A stretch of DNA of 64,000 bases from Stakelama saccharophila (GTDB lineage Bacteria; Pseudomonadota; Alphaproteobacteria; Sphingomonadales; Sphingomonadaceae): the NCBI RefSeq assembly GCF_032229225.1, contig NZ_CP135076.1, forward strand, positions 1,407,001-1,471,000. The letters run 5' to 3'. Position 1 is the stretch's first letter. Each line of letters begins with the position of its first letter. Of the stretch, positions 34,822-43,882 are shown one piece after another. The notes beneath the pieces were generated by a model. That model made no database searches. It was not told where the DNA came from and saw only the letters and a list, made by a program, of their open reading frames with translations. The translations under genes were made by a program, and so were the position numbers.

Positions 34822-37109
34822 TGCTCCGGGCGCACGCGTACCGGCACCGACTTGCCCGCAGGCACATGGCTTTCCAGCGCATGATGTTCGAGTGGGATCA
34901 GCACGTTCAGTTCGGGATAATATCCGCCGATGCTTCCTTCGGGAATATTGTACGACACGACCTGCAGTCCGCCGACCGACCTCGCGACCTGATCGTCGGC
35001 ATCGCTTTCCAGTGTCACCTTGTCGCCGGCCCGCAATTGCAGCCGATCCATATCCGCCTTGTTCATCATCACCACGTCGCGCGTGCCGTGAATGCCGCGG
35101 AATCGATCGTGATAGCCGTAGATGGTCGTGTTGAACTGGTCGTTCGATCGCAGGGTGACGAGCGCGAATCGGCCTTCCCTGTCTTCGAACCCGCGGGCAT
35201 TGAGCGCGCGCGGAACATTGAATTCGGCCTTGCCGCTTTGCGTATTCCATTCCCGATGGGCGGCAGGATTGCCTTTCCAGAATCCGCCGGGTTCGAACAT
35301 GCGTTCGTTGAAGTTCGAGAATTTGTCGGGATAGGTGTTCTCGATGGCGTCGCGGACCAGCCCGTAATCGCCGACCCACGCGTCCCACGGCACGTTGGGA
35401 TTGTCCTTCAGGGTCGCCTTGGCGATCCCGGCGACGATGGCGGGTTCGGACAGCAGGTACGGGCTTGCGGGTTCCGCCTTGCCGACCGAGCCATAAATAT
35501 GGCTGAACGAATCCTCCATCGTTACCACCTGCGCACCGCTTTCCTGCATGTCGCGCTCCAGGCGGCCCAGGCACGGCAGCAGCCAGGCGTCGGCACCCGG
35601 CGACAGGTGCGACTTGTTGAGCTTGGTCGCGATGTGAACCTGGATCGGGAGGTTCGACCATCCTTCGACCATCTTTTTATGCTCGGGCGTGGCGCGCAGG
35701 AAGTTGCCGCCGAGCTGGATGAATCCCTCGCACGTCCCGTCGATGACGTGACGGCAGCTTTCGACGGTATCCCATCCCCTCCAGTCGGGCGGATCGAAGT
35801 CGTAGAGTTGTTTCAGACGGTCGTTGGGCGCCAGTTCCGGTTTTTCGGTGATGCCGACGGTGCGCTGGCCCTGGACGTTGGAATGGCCGCGGACCGGACC
35901 CGGCCCGGCGCCCGGCCTGCCGATATGGCCCCGCATCAGCAGCAGGTTCACGAGCATGTACAGGCTGTCCATGCCGTAGCGGTGCTGGGTGATGCCCATG
36001 CCATAGACGGCGATCAGCGCCTTGGACTTCAGGTAGACGCGCGCGGCGTCTTCGATCGCTTCGCGGGTCAGGCCGCTTTCGCGCGTCAGATCGTCCCAAT
36101 CGGCGTTGCGGGCGAAATCCGCCACCTCGTCGAAACGGACCGTGTGCTGCCGGATGAAATGGTGGTCGAGCACCGCTTCCTTGCCCTCGGCCCGTGCGCG
36201 GTCGTCGGCCTCCACCGCGATCTTGATGATGCCGAGGATGGCGGCGATGTCGCCGCCGGGACGGACCTGATGGTATTGGGTGGATATCTGGGTCGATCCG
36301 CCGACGGTCATCTGCACCGGATTCTGCGGATCGGCGAAGCGCTCCCAGCCGCGTTCCCGCAACGGGTTAAAGGTGACGATCTCGACCCCGCGCTTGCGCG
36401 CCGCCTTCAGCGTGTGGAGCATGCGCGGGCTGTTGCTGCCGACATTCTGGCCCCAGCAGAAGATGGCGTCGCAATGCTCGTAATCGTCCATCTGGATCGT
36501 GGCGACGGGCGAGCCGGTGGCGTTCTTCAGCCCGACCGACGTGGTCTCGTGGCACATGTTGGAGCTGTCGGGCAGGTTGTGCGAGCCGTAGAGCCGGGCC
36601 ATCAGCGAATACATGTAGGAGGCCTCGAGGCTGGCGCGGCCCGAGGCGTAGAACACGACCTTCTTCGGATCGACCGCCTTCAGCCGCTTGCCGATCGCGT
36701 CGAATGCCTCGGCCCAGCTCACCGCCACATATTTGTCCGTGGCCGCGTCGTATTTCATCGGATGGGTGAGGCGGCCGGCCTGTTCCAGGTCGTGATCGCG
36801 CCATTCGCGCAGTTCGCTTACGCTATGCTGCTGAAAGAAATCGGGCGTGTTGCGCAGACTGGTCAATTCCCAGGCAGTCGCCTTCGCCCCGTTTTCGCAG
36901 AATTCCGCGATATGGGGCCTGGCCGGCTTGCCCCAGGCGCAGCTTACGCACATCGCGCCTTCGGGCTTGTTCTGCCGCCGCAGCGTATCGAGCGCGTCCG
37001 GGCCGATCCGTTCTTCGGGCAGGACACGGGCCAAGCTCTTCATGGACCCCCAGCCGCCGGCTGCGCCCTTGTAATCCTTTACCGTCAACCGATCGTCGCG
37101 CTTCGCCAT
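34818..37109 (-). CDS. FdhF/YdeP family molybdopterin oxidoreductase
   Basis: A 763-aa MGD-binding oxidoreductase. It has the short cysteine motif MCVSCAWGKP near residue 53 (not the four-Cys 4Fe-4S site of true FdhF), the molybdopterin domain (FYASGRASLEASYMYS, SNMCHETTSVGL, WGQNVGSNSPRM) and a C-terminal MGD-binding domain (TLRSNDQFNTTIYGYHDRFRG). This pattern fits the YdeP-like group, often labelled formate dehydrogenase alpha. MobA and FdhD follow directly. No beta or gamma subunit is adjacent. The substrate is probably formate but is not proven. Confidence 0.88.
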   Translation of the reverse strand: MAKRDDRLTVKDYKGAAGGWGSMKSLARVLPEERIGPDALDTLRRQNKPEGAMCVSCAWGKPARPHIAEFCENGAKATAWELTSLRNTPDFFQQHSVSELREWRDHDLEQAGRLTHPMKYDAATDKYVAVSWAEAFDAIGKRLKAVDPKKVVFYASGRASLEASYMYSLMARLYGSHNLPDSSNMCHETTSVGLKNATGSPVATIQMDDYEHCDAIFCWGQNVGSNSPRMLHTLKAARKRGVEIVTFNPLRERGWERFADPQNPVQMTVGGSTQISTQYHQVRPGGDIAAILGIIKIAVEADDRARAEGKEAVLDHHFIRQHTVRFDEVADFARNADWDDLTRESGLTREAIEDAARVYLKSKALIAVYGMGITQHRYGMDSLYMLVNLLLMRGHIGRPGAGPGPVRGHSNVQGQRTVGITEKPELAPNDRLKQLYDFDPPDWRGWDTVESCRHVIDGTCEGFIQLGGNFLRATPEHKKMVEGWSNLPIQVHIATKLNKSHLSPGADAWLLPCLGRLERDMQESGAQVVTMEDSFSHIYGSVGKAEPASPYLLSEPAIVAGIAKATLKDNPNVPWDAWVGDYGLVRDAIENTYPDKFSNFNERMFEPGGFWKGNPAAHREWNTQSGKAEFNVPRALNARGFEDREGRFALVTLRSNDQFNTTIYGYHDRFRGIHGTRDVVMMNKADMDRLQLRAGDKVTLESDADDQVARSVGGLQVVSYNIPEGSIGGYYPELNVLIPLEHHALESHVPAGKSVPVRVRPEQ

Positions 37110-37218
37110 TTCAATCTCCCCTTCGTCATGCGGCTTCAACCCGAGGACGGCGGAAACGTTGCATGGCCGCGACGCCTTAGCACTTTGTTAACCGTCGCGG
37201 CGCTATGCGGCGAAGGTG

Positions 37219-37350
37219 ATGCGAACCGACCGATCCCATCCGCTCCACTCCGCGGAGCAGGACGAGCGATTGCCGCTTGCCCTGGGCATGGCCATCGCGA
37301 TGCTGCTGTCGGCCGTTCTGTGGACCGGTGCGCTGATCGTCATCCTGTAG
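37219..37350 (+). CDS. 43-aa single-pass membrane peptide
   Basis: The frame reads MRTDRSHPLHSAEQDERL and then a hydrophobic helix (about residues 20-43) ending LIVIL. The ATG at 37219 is preceded by GAAGG. It lies between the divergent fdhF operon and trxB, on the trxB strand. The charged N-terminus and C-terminal helix resemble the 46-aa peptide beside ecfG. No family is recognised. Confidence 0.5.
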   Translation: MRTDRSHPLHSAEQDERLPLALGMAIAMLLSAVLWTGALIVIL

Positions 37351-37520
37351 CGGGCGAGCGGCTGGGGTCGAGACAGGCAAGCCCACTTCCCGCCACCGAA
37401 GATTTGCTTGGGCGCTGCCGGCTGGACGCGCCGGCCCGACACTCCCATGTTGCGTCGGACGGGGACGGCGGCCTAGATGCCTGCCTGCCGCCAGCAACCA
37501 CCGCAATGACGAGAGCCTTC

Positions 37521-38492
37521 ATGAGCGCCACGCACAAGACCCGCATGCTGATCCTGGGCTCCGGCCCCGCCGGCCTTTCCGCCGCCATCTACGGCGCGCG
37601 CGCCGGCATGGAGCCGATCCTGGTGCAGGGCATCCAGCCCGGCGGGCAGCTAACCACCACGACCGATGTGGAGAACTATCCCGGCTTTCGCGACGTCATC
37701 CAGGGACCGTGGCTGATGGAGGAGATGCAGGCGCAGGCCGAGCATGTCGGCACCAAGCTCGTCTGGGACACGATCACGCATGTCGATCTGTCGCAGCGGC
37801 CGTTCCGCCTGACCGGCGACAGCGGGGACCTGTACGAAGGCGACGTGCTGGTCATCGCCACCGGCGCGCAGGCCAAATGGCTGGGCCTCGACAGCGAAGA
37901 GGCGATGAAGGGCAAGGGCGTTTCCGCCTGCGCCACCTGCGACGGCTTCTTCTATCGCGGCAAGAAGGTGGCGGTGATCGGCGGCGGCAACACCGCGGTC
38001 GAGGAGGCTTTGTACCTGACCAACCATTCGCCGGACGTGACGCTGATCCACCGGCGCGATTCGCTGCGCGCGGAAAAGATCCTGCAGGAGCGGCTGTTCA
38101 AGAACGAGCGCATCACTGTCCTGTGGAACAAGCAGGTCGAACGCTTCGTCGGCGGCGGCACGCCGGAAGGGCTGGTCGCGCTGGAGCTGAAGGACACCCA
38201 TACGGGCGCGCTCTCCACGCTGGAGGTGGAAGGCGGCTTCGTCGCGATCGGCCACCATCCAGCGACCGAGCTGTTCCGCGGCCATCTGGCGCTGGACGGC
38301 GACAGCTATATCACCGTCGAGCCGGGGTCGACGCGCACCAGCGTGCCGGGCGTGTTCGCGTGCGGCGACGTGATGGACAAGGTGTACCGCCAGGCCGTGA
38401 CGGCGGCCGGCACCGGCTGCATGGCGGCACTCGACGCCGAACGCTTCCTGGCCGAGGCCGAGTTCGAGGACGTCGCCGAAGCGGCGGAATGA
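37521..38492 (+). CDS. trxB: Thioredoxin-disulfide reductase TrxB
   Basis: A 323-aa flavoprotein that passes electrons from NADPH to thioredoxin. FAD site ILGSGPAGLSAAIYG, redox pair Cys137-A-T-Cys140 in VSACATCDGFF, NADPH site VIGGGNTAVEEALYL and the C-terminal FAD motif VPGVFACGDVMD. The ATG at 37521 fits the family start; an ATG 15 bases upstream is possible. The hairpin at 38501-38523 follows. Confidence 0.96.
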   Translation: MSATHKTRMLILGSGPAGLSAAIYGARAGMEPILVQGIQPGGQLTTTTDVENYPGFRDVIQGPWLMEEMQAQAEHVGTKLVWDTITHVDLSQRPFRLTGDSGDLYEGDVLVIATGAQAKWLGLDSEEAMKGKGVSACATCDGFFYRGKKVAVIGGGNTAVEEALYLTNHSPDVTLIHRRDSLRAEKILQERLFKNERITVLWNKQVERFVGGGTPEGLVALELKDTHTGALSTLEVEGGFVAIGHHPATELFRGHLALDGDSYITVEPGSTRTSVPGVFACGDVMDKVYRQAVTAAGTGCMAALDAERFLAEAEFEDVAEAAE

Positions 38493-38500
38493 GCCGCCCG

Positions 38501-38523
38501 CGCCGCCGGATGATTCGGCGGCG
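38501..38523 (+). terminator. Hairpin after trxB
   Basis: CGCCGCCG (38501-38508) and CGGCGGCG (38516-38523) form a perfect 8-bp G/C stem with a 7-base loop, 9 bases after the trxB stop. No T-run follows. Confidence 0.5.
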
Positions 38524-38776
38524 GCAACGCGGCGGTGCGCGCGCTTAGCTTCACACAATTCGCGGTGTTTCTTTAGGAAGGTTGCGGAGGCGCGCAGCTT
38601 TGTTGCGCAGGTCTTCGTGGGGAGCGGACGCTGAGAAAGAGCGGGTCCGTGCGGTATAGCGCGGGCGCCGGGGTGTAGGAAAGCGGCGCGCCGGGTGCGT
38701 GCCGGATGGGCGAAGCGGCGTTGCGGGTGTGGCGCCCGTCAATGGGGTTCACACACGCCGAGCCTTCGCGGCGATA

Positions 38777-38845
38777 TTCCTGCGAACGCGGGAATCCAGA
38801 GCCTATGCCCGTGCCGGTAGCCCTGGGCTCCTGCCTGCGCAGGAG
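38777..38845. repeat. REP-like intergenic palindromes
   Basis: A first dyad TTCCTGCGAACGCGGGAA (38777-38794) is followed by a perfect 7-bp hairpin, CTCCTGC (38828-38834) and GCAGGAG (38839-38845). The spacing and bases resemble REP-type elements. The whole 390-base gap from trxB to 38882 holds this element, the trxB hairpin and G/C-rich DNA with no gene I can support. Confidence 0.65.
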
Positions 38846-38882
38846 CACGGCGAGGGGCGAGGCGAAGGTCGGGCGGGGGCGT

Positions 38883-39260
38883 TCAGGTATCCGCGTCCGC
38901 GCGCGCCTGATGCTCCTTGAACAATTCGATGAATTTCGGAAACACGCCCGCTTCGTAATAGGCGAGCAGCGGCAGGTCGGTCTCGGGATCGACCCCGGCC
39001 TCGCGCGCGTAGCGGGCGATCAGCCGATCGCTTTCGGTTTCATATTCGCCCGGCGCGACTTCTACGGCGGGGTAGCTGGGCTTGATCCCGGCGTCGGTGA
39101 GGCGGCGGCGGAGATCGGCTTCGGTGTCGTCGCCCTTTTCGAACACGGTGAAGTCGAACCGGTCGTCGAGGCCCATCTCATTGAGCGCGATGCGCAGCTT
39201 CAGGCAAAAGGGACAGGTTTTGAGCAGCCAGGCGCGGGGGCGGAAGGTGGTGTCGGGCAT
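38883..39260 (-). CDS. Thioredoxin-fold glutathione S-transferase N-terminal domain protein
   Basis: A 125-aa protein with the motif TCPFCLKLRIALNEMGL (Cys16-P-F-Cys19), a glutaredoxin/GST-N fold with a cis-Pro stretch (IKPSYPAVEVAPGEY), and a short helical end. The full GST helical domain is missing. Such short proteins are common in proteobacteria next to unrelated genes. It may act as a glutaredoxin-like disulfide reductase. It lies at the border of the AT-rich island. Confidence 0.8.
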   Translation of the reverse strand: MPDTTFRPRAWLLKTCPFCLKLRIALNEMGLDDRFDFTVFEKGDDTEADLRRRLTDAGIKPSYPAVEVAPGEYETESDRLIARYAREAGVDPETDLPLLAYYEAGVFPKFIELFKEHQARADADT

Positions 39261-39334
39261 GGGGTGGCTTCCGGTAGGCGGGAGTGTTGAAGGAGAAAAC
39301 GCCGGAAGTCAGGTGAAAGTTCGCAGCAAAAAAA

Positions 39335-39940
39335 TTATAGGGCTTCGAGTTTGTCGTTGATTGCAAAAACCAACTCATAAGCCACTATCTTAAATGCATC
39401 CTCATACTCTACGTAGTAATCCAACTCCTTGATAATGTCGCGCTCGCCATGCGCGATCTTATTTCGCCGCCTTACCAATGTTTCTAATTTTCGATTATGA
39501 AGCGGTAGTGATGGTGTGACTAGGTCAGCATCATATAATAGTTCGATCAGCTTATCGGGCCAGAGATTTGAATCGGTCTCTACCTCAGGAAATGATGGAG
39601 ACGACTTCAAATGTTCATCTGAAAACTTAACTATCTTCTGCAATAGTTCTTTTCTTGGAAGGTCACGTATCTTCTTGAGATTTTTGCTTACAGCAAAGCA
39701 CTGAACAGGAAACGGAAACTCGTCACACTTTTTTCCGGAGCGCTTGAGGGTGTCGTAATATACCGTAAGCGCAAATTTGCAGAAACCTTCGTAGTGGGCA
39801 TAGAGTAGCGTCCATGCTGCGCGGAACAGAACGGTTCGCTCCCGTGCTTGAACCGCCCTGTTTGCAAGTAGCAATCTAAGAGTGGCAAGTTCTGTCTCTC
39901 GCCAATCCAGATCACGCTCAATTTCCTTTATTGGACTCAT
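39335..39940 (-). CDS. HEPN domain protein of the MAE_28990/MAE_18760 type (probable RNase)
   Basis: A 201-aa all-helical protein. WTLLYAHYEGFCKFAL (43-58) and RRRNKIAHGERD (157-168) fit this HEPN group; R159-x4-H164 matches the R-x4-6-H catalytic signature of HEPN ribonucleases. Base composition is clearly more AT-rich than the flanking genes. It overlaps the upstream DUF262 gene by ATGA, so the two are co-translated. HEPN RNases serve in toxin-antitoxin and phage-defence systems; that role here is inference. Confidence 0.8.
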   Translation of the reverse strand: MSPIKEIERDLDWRETELATLRLLLANRAVQARERTVLFRAAWTLLYAHYEGFCKFALTVYYDTLKRSGKKCDEFPFPVQCFAVSKNLKKIRDLPRKELLQKIVKFSDEHLKSSPSFPEVETDSNLWPDKLIELLYDADLVTPSLPLHNRKLETLVRRRNKIAHGERDIIKELDYYVEYEDAFKIVAYELVFAINDKLEAL

Positions 39941-41004
39941 TCCGGAAAGAAATGTTTCCCAACTACCTCGATGCGCGCTTCCATCTTCATCTTTGAATTC
40001 GCGCCCGGGCCGGTAGCGTCCCGAAATTCCTCGTCTTCAAACGCGTTGTTTAATGTTGCTTGCAGATCCTCCGGCGAACGATCGGTTAATTCTTTAAAGC
40101 GCGGCGAGAGTGCGCCACACACAGCTTCGAAATAAGCGGGAGCCAACCGTCCGGTGGCGCTCCCGTCTCTCCAGCGAGAAAACGCGGAGTCACCAAACTT
40201 GTCCGCGATGAAGTCGAAAAAGTATCTGAAATGATCTTCATTAAAAATATGACTCTGGTCTTCTTCGAACAGGATTTCTTCCATGTATGCATCGAGCCAT
40301 TCTCGGACATTGCCGGAGAAGTGATCCCGATATTGCTCTACTGCAAAAAAGCGAAGCACCAGTTCTTCATCAGCCCGTTGCTCGCGATCCGTCTCGGGAA
40401 TCCGATTGGTGGCGGTGACGAATCCGCTATGTGATGCAAGCGATTGGAGTCTGGTATAAAAGTCCGCACCTCCGGAGATCATCCGGCAGGAGCAATTGCG
40501 AATTTCTTGCGGAGCCAAAAGCGATCCGCCCGTATTGAGACGCTTGAACATCTCATATTTTACAAAATCGCTCCCGCTTTTCTTGATTATGATTGCTCGT
40601 ATTGGAGTCCTTTTTAACCCCAAGCGAATTGATGTCGCAAAATCTTCGAATTTCATTCCGTTGAGATCATCGAGGATGTCGCATCCCTCAAGGATTAATT
40701 CTGGTTCTTCAATGGCGTCGTGATCCATGAATTGAATCACTGAGCTAGTTCGCTGAAGGCCATCTATAAGCTCGAGAACGCCTTCATTATCCTCGATGAG
40801 GAAGATGGGAGGAATAGGGAGTTTGAGCAGTATAGACTCGATGAGCCGAGACCGCTGCTCGTTACTCCATCTAAACAGCCGCTGATACTCTGGGCGGATA
40901 ACGATCTCGCCGTCTTTGTGGAGATTGAGCAATTCTCCGAAAGAGAAATCCACAGCTTCCGTTCGGATTTCATTATTCTCGATGGCGTCCAAGACCTTCC
41001 CCAT
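39937..41004 (-). CDS. DUF262 domain protein (GmrSD-like N-terminal / ParB-like fold)
   Basis: A 355-aa protein. The DUF262 core is plain: IVIRPEYQRLFRW (35-46), SRLIESILLKLPIPPIFLIE, LELIDGLQR (DGLQR at 81-85) and FKRLNTGGSLLAPQEIRN (153-170). In GmrSD and related defence systems this domain is a nucleotide-dependent nuclease module. The usual C-terminal DUF1524 HNH nuclease is absent; the C-terminal 180 residues are helical with no motif I know. Codon use is AT-rich like its HEPN partner. Together they form an inserted two-gene cassette between the GST-like gene and uvrD. Confidence 0.85.
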   Translation of the reverse strand: MGKVLDAIENNEIRTEAVDFSFGELLNLHKDGEIVIRPEYQRLFRWSNEQRSRLIESILLKLPIPPIFLIEDNEGVLELIDGLQRTSSVIQFMDHDAIEEPELILEGCDILDDLNGMKFEDFATSIRLGLKRTPIRAIIIKKSGSDFVKYEMFKRLNTGGSLLAPQEIRNCSCRMISGGADFYTRLQSLASHSGFVTATNRIPETDREQRADEELVLRFFAVEQYRDHFSGNVREWLDAYMEEILFEEDQSHIFNEDHFRYFFDFIADKFGDSAFSRWRDGSATGRLAPAYFEAVCGALSPRFKELTDRSPEDLQATLNNAFEDEEFRDATGPGANSKMKMEARIEVVGKHFFPE

Positions 41005-41082
41005 ACCGCTAATTCCCAGTCAAAATCGTCATCAGAGTAGTGCCAGAAATTTGGAAAACAACGGGTTCCTGAGAGTCGCCTC

Positions 41083-43470
41083 TCATTCCACCGTCACAAA
41101 ACTATCCATCACCCGTTTGCGGCCGGCCTTTTCGAACTCGATTTCGAGCTTGTTGCCTTCGATTTCCTCCACCCGGCCATAGCCGAATTTCTGGTGGAAG
41201 ACTCGGCAACCGACCGCAATATCGTCGCGGCCCTTGTTGCCGAGGCTGACGGCGCTGGCGCGCGCTTCCATCACGCGGGCCGGTTCGCGGGTGAAGGTGC
41301 GGCTGGTCCATTCGCCGCCGATCTTGCCCGCCGCGCGCTGCCAGCCGGGGCCTCGTCCGGTGCCGCGCGTGGTGTCGGCGAAGGGGTCGCTATGTTCGGA
41401 CCAGTTGGCGCGCCACAGGCTCTCGCCGCCGGTCATCGTCGTTTCCTCCTCGATATGCTCCCTGGGCAGTTCGCCGACGAAGCGGCTCGGCAGGCTGGAG
41501 TTCCACTGGCCGTAGATGCGGCGGTTGGCGGCGTGGAGGATGACCGCGCGGCGGCGCGCGCGGGTGATCGCGACATAGGCGAGGCGGCGCTCCTCCTCGA
41601 GGCTGGCGAGGCCGCCTTCGTCGAGCGCGCGCTGCGAGGGGAACAGCCCTTCTTCCCAGCCGACGAGGAACACGGTGTCGTATTCCAGTCCCTTGGCGGC
41701 GTGGATGGTCATGATGGTGACCTTCGCGTCCTCGGCGAGCGCATCGTTGTCCATGACGAGGCTGACATGTTCGAGGAACGCGCCGAGACTTTCATATTCC
41801 TCCATCGCGCGGACAAGCTCGGTCAGGTTTTCGAGGCGGCCGGCGGATTCGGCGGATTTGTCCGCCTGCAGCATCGCGGTGTAGCCGCTTTCGTCGAGGA
41901 CGATGCGGGCGAGTTCGGGGTGGGGGATGGCGTCGGCGAACGGCGTTCCGGCTTCGCCGGCCCCTCCACCACCCGGCTGCGCCGGGCGGTTCCCCTCCTC
42001 AAGCGAGCTTGGCGAGGAACTGAACGCCATGTCGCGCCAGCGGGCGATGTCGGCGATGAAGGCGGCGAGGGCGTTGCGGGCGCGGGCCTGTAGCTCGTCG
42101 GTGCCGATCAGGCGCGCGGCGGCGGTGAGGAGGGGGACGCCCTCGGCGCGCGCGAGGCTGTGGATCTGCGCCACCGCCTTGTCGCCCAGGCCGCGCTTGG
42201 GGGTGTTGACGATGCGTTCGAAGGCGAGGTCGTCGGCGGGCTGGTTGATGATGCGCAGATAGGCGAGCGCGTCGCGGATTTCGGCGCGTTCGTAGAAGCG
42301 ATACCCGCCGATGATGCGGTAGGGCAGGCCGATCGAAATGAAGCGGTCCTCGAACTCACGCGTCTGGTGCTGGGCGCGGACGAGGATGGCGATGTCGTCC
42401 AGGCTCTTGCCGGCGCGCTGGCACGCCTCGATCTCCTCGCCGACGCGGCGGGCCTCTTCGGGGCCGTCCCAGACGCCGAGCACCTTCACCTTTTCACCGG
42501 CGTCGAGCTCGGTCCACAGCATCTTGCCGAGGCGGCCGCCATTGTTGGCGATGACGCCGGATGCCGCGCCGAGGATGTGCGGGGTGGAGCGGTAATTCTG
42601 TTCGAGGCGGATGACGGTCGCGCCGGGGAAGTCGCGCTCGAACTTCAGGATGTTCTCGACCCGCGCGCCGCGCCACGAATAGATCGACTGGTCGTCGTCG
42701 CCGACACAGGCGATGTTCTTTCGCTCCTGGGCCAAGAGGCGCAGCCAGAGATACTGGACGGCGTTGGTGTCCTGATATTCGTCGACGAGGATGTATTTGA
42801 AGCGCTGCTGATACTGTTCGAGGACTTGCGCGTGCTCCTTGAGGATCACGAGCATGTGGAGGAGCAGGTCGCCGAAATCGCAGGCGTTGAGCGTGCGCAG
42901 GCGATCCTGATATTGCTGGTAGAGGTCCTGCCCGCGACCATTGGCGTAAAGCTCGGACTCGCCGGCGTCGAGGTCCTTGGGCGTCAGGCCCTTGTTCTTC
43001 CACCCGTCGATCAGCCCGGCGAGCTGGCGCGCGGGCCAGCGTTTCTCGTCGAGATCGTTGGCGGCGATGAGTTGCTTGAGCAGGCGCTTCTGATCGTCGG
43101 TGTCGAGGATGGTGAAGTTGCTGTGCAGCCCGACCAGCTCGGCATGGCGCCTGAGCATCTTCGCGCCGATCGCGTGGAAGGTGCCCAGCCACGGCATCCC
43201 CTCGACCGCGTCGCCGACGAGGTGGCCGACGCGCTCCTTCATCTCGCGCGCCGCCTTGTTGGTGAAGGTGACGGCGAGGATCTCCGACGGCCATGCCTTG
43301 CGCTGGTAGAGGATGTGGGCGAGGCGGCGGGTCAGCGCGGCGGTCTTGCCCGTGCCCGCGCCGGCGAGGACGAGGACGGGGCCGTCGGTGGTGAGCACGG
43401 CCTCGCGCTGCGGTTCGTTGAGGCCGCGGAGGTAGGGCGGTTCGGACGGGGTGGGGGCAAGCTCGGTCAC
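41083..43470 (-). CDS. uvrD: UvrD/PcrA-type DNA helicase with an in-frame repeat insertion
   Basis: A 795-aa superfamily 1 helicase for repair and replication restart. GAGTGKTAALT (Walker A), VDEYQDTN (II), DDDQSIYSWRGA, QNYRST (IV), TIHAAKGLEYDTVFL (V) and VAITRARRRA (VI) are all present. A C-terminal Tudor-like domain (VGCRVFHQKFGYGRVEEIE) is typical of PcrA. The GTG at 43470 is the start. In the 2B region there is a low-complexity stretch SSPSSLEEGNRPAQPGGG encoded by an intergenic-type repeat (41941-42025). Confidence 0.95.
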   Translation of the reverse strand: MTELAPTPSEPPYLRGLNEPQREAVLTTDGPVLVLAGAGTGKTAALTRRLAHILYQRKAWPSEILAVTFTNKAAREMKERVGHLVGDAVEGMPWLGTFHAIGAKMLRRHAELVGLHSNFTILDTDDQKRLLKQLIAANDLDEKRWPARQLAGLIDGWKNKGLTPKDLDAGESELYANGRGQDLYQQYQDRLRTLNACDFGDLLLHMLVILKEHAQVLEQYQQRFKYILVDEYQDTNAVQYLWLRLLAQERKNIACVGDDDQSIYSWRGARVENILKFERDFPGATVIRLEQNYRSTPHILGAASGVIANNGGRLGKMLWTELDAGEKVKVLGVWDGPEEARRVGEEIEACQRAGKSLDDIAILVRAQHQTREFEDRFISIGLPYRIIGGYRFYERAEIRDALAYLRIINQPADDLAFERIVNTPKRGLGDKAVAQIHSLARAEGVPLLTAAARLIGTDELQARARNALAAFIADIARWRDMAFSSSPSSLEEGNRPAQPGGGGAGEAGTPFADAIPHPELARIVLDESGYTAMLQADKSAESAGRLENLTELVRAMEEYESLGAFLEHVSLVMDNDALAEDAKVTIMTIHAAKGLEYDTVFLVGWEEGLFPSQRALDEGGLASLEEERRLAYVAITRARRRAVILHAANRRIYGQWNSSLPSRFVGELPREHIEEETTMTGGESLWRANWSEHSDPFADTTRGTGRGPGWQRAAGKIGGEWTSRTFTREPARVMEARASAVSLGNKGRDDIAVGCRVFHQKFGYGRVEEIEGNKLEIEFEKAGRKRVMDSFVTVE
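41941..42025. repeat. Palindromic repeat inserted in frame within uvrD
   Basis: The stretch holds nested dyads: GGCGTTCCGGCTTCGCC, ACCCGGCTGCGCCGGGCGG and CCTCCTCAAGCGAGCTTGG. The last matches, in inverse order, the intergenic repeat at 59180-59214. It adds about 28 residues to UvrD without a frameshift. Confidence 0.7.
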
Positions 43471-43565
43471 GCGTGAACAGTTAGGGAACGAGCGCGCGAC
43501 GGGCAAGCATGGGATGACGAAGCGCAACGTGCGGTGTATTATGTCGCTGTCACAGGAGGATTGGG

Positions 43566-43760
43566 ATGGACGAGGGCGGACGGTTTCGGCGGCGGCTGGT
43601 GATCGCACTGGCGCTCGCGGCGCTGGTGACGTTCGGCTGGGTCTGGCTGCGGACCTCCGGCATCGTCGGGGGCGGCGGATGCGCGCCGGAACGCCAGGTG
43701 GAGCGCGATGCCGGCGGGACGGTCACGCGGATCACCACGCGCGAATGCCCGCAGGAATGA
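43566..43760 (+). CDS. 64-aa single-pass membrane protein
   Basis: A basic N-terminus (MDEGGRFRRR), one membrane helix (LVIALALAALVTFGWVWL, about 11-28) and a polar periplasmic tail with two cysteines (GGGGCAPERQ and TTRECPQE) that may pair. A good AGGAGG site precedes the ATG. Divergent from uvrD. No family recognised. Confidence 0.6.
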   Translation: MDEGGRFRRRLVIALALAALVTFGWVWLRTSGIVGGGGCAPERQVERDAGGTVTRITTRECPQE

Positions 43761-43882
43761 CGCGCCGCGCCGAAGTGATTGCGCGACATACCGCCGACAT
43801 GTTTTGAACGCAAAGCGCTGATAGCGCGCGGTGCACGCATCGCGGCGTCCGCGCGCCGTCCGCTTGTCGAGATCGAGGTTTC

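Noticed and set aside
34587..37520. A plus-strand open frame in phase with trxB covering more than 2.9 kb
   Set aside because: It is the antisense shadow of the fdhF gene in high-G+C DNA. The trxB motif order starts at 37521.
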